Shown here in pieces: positions 63,802 through 64,000 of a stretch of 64,000 nucleotides of DNA; the stretch's first letter is position 1; each line of letters starts with the position of its first letter. Under the pieces are notes generated by a model. The model saw only the letters and a list, made by a program, of their open reading frames with translations. It was not told the origin of the DNA and made no database searches. The stretch is taken from the NCBI GenBank assembly GCA_030374765.1, contig JARGXX010000099.1:1302001-1366000 (forward strand). The letters are read 5' to 3'. The translations under genes and the position numbers were made by a program. The stretch is from Agarophyton chilense. Taxonomy: Eukaryota; Rhodophyta; Florideophyceae; Gracilariales; Gracilariaceae.

Positions 63802-64000
63802 TCACTGGGGCGGTGCAGGAGTAGCCTCGTTGTCTTCATTGGAACCTGGAGGAGCGAAACCGAGGCTAGGGTCACCCAAGGAGCCAAATAGACCACCAGA
63901 ACCGAACCCAGCGAGCCGGGTACGCTTCTTCGGCGGGGATTCTCCTGAGCAACTATTGTCGCCATCGAAAACCTCCCGGTTACTCAAATTGAGACCATAT
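63802..64000 (-). CDS. Partial hypothetical protein (C-terminal end)
   Basis: The frame is open at the window edge and ends at 63802. It encodes at least 66 residues with a basic PPKKRTRL cluster (nuclear-localisation-like) and Gly/Phe-rich repeats (GFGSGGLFGSLG). It starts beyond the window or is a chance frame in an LTR. Family unknown. Confidence 0.3.
   Translation of the reverse strand, partial: YGLNLSNREVFDGDNSCSGESPPKKRTRLAGFGSGGLFGSLGDPSLGFAPPGSNEDNEATPAPPQ

Overview
This window is nuclear DNA of a photosynthetic eukaryote, most likely a red alga of the florideophyte type. The inference rests on compact genes with zero to two short introns (about 60-200 bp, GT...AG), a spliced AlkB-type alkane hydroxylase, a secreted Hint-domain protein, a DUF3598 protein of the cyanobacterial/plastid type, a UVR-NTF2 protein resembling plastid proteins, and decayed chromodomain LTR and Harbinger transposons. 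Together these fit florideophyte genomes such as Chondrus better than plants or animals. No rRNA or plastid marker is present, so the assignment is an inference.

Layout. 1-3.08 kb is AT-rich with no convincing gene. 3.08-9.0 kb is the cohesin loader SCC2/NIPBL (+). 9.0-16.4 kb is a GC-rich block dense in microsatellites and minisatellites; it holds a tiny two-exon SERF/4F5 gene (-), a small membrane protein (+), a GATA zinc-finger protein (-) and a Ser/Pro-rich disordered protein (+). 17.4-21.2 kb holds Mediator MED4 (+), splicing factor PRP31 (-) and a 2OG-Fe(II) oxygenase (+). 22.1-25.5 kb, a second GC-rich island, holds a FAD-dependent phytoene-desaturase-like oxidoreductase (+) and a secreted Hint-domain protein (+). 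26.8-27.6 kb is a basic hypothetical protein (-), and 27.9-35.7 kb is a senataxin/Sen1 helicase (-). 37.3-49.1 kb holds an unusual bZIP protein (+), a DUF3598 protein (+), the AlkB-like hydroxylase (-), a TPR protein (+) whose stop codon lies in a minisatellite, a monofunctional formate-THF ligase with a mitochondrial-type presequence (-), and a disordered protein with a REXO1/EloA-BP1-like C-terminus (-). 50.9-51.6 kb is a UVR + SnoaL/NTF2-fold protein (+).

The last 12 kb is mobile-element territory: a frameshifted PIF/Harbinger (DDE_Tnp_4) transposase, a DUF6818-like transposon-associated frame with two in-frame stops, a tRNA-like relic, and a decayed Ty3/gypsy chromovirus (gag, protease, RT, RNase H, integrase, chromodomain) with several nonsense codons, a frameshift and lost catalytic residues.

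The host genes are mainly nuclear housekeeping functions (cohesin loading, transcription, splicing, RNA/DNA helicase) mixed with metabolism; there is no operon-like logic. Adjacent genes are often divergent or convergent with gaps under 400 bp. Exon boundaries were placed by eye from splice consensus, reading phase and family similarity. Several genes span two or three exons in different frames: SCC2, SERF, the membrane protein, GATA, MED4, the 2OG oxygenase, the FAD oxidoreductase and AlkB.
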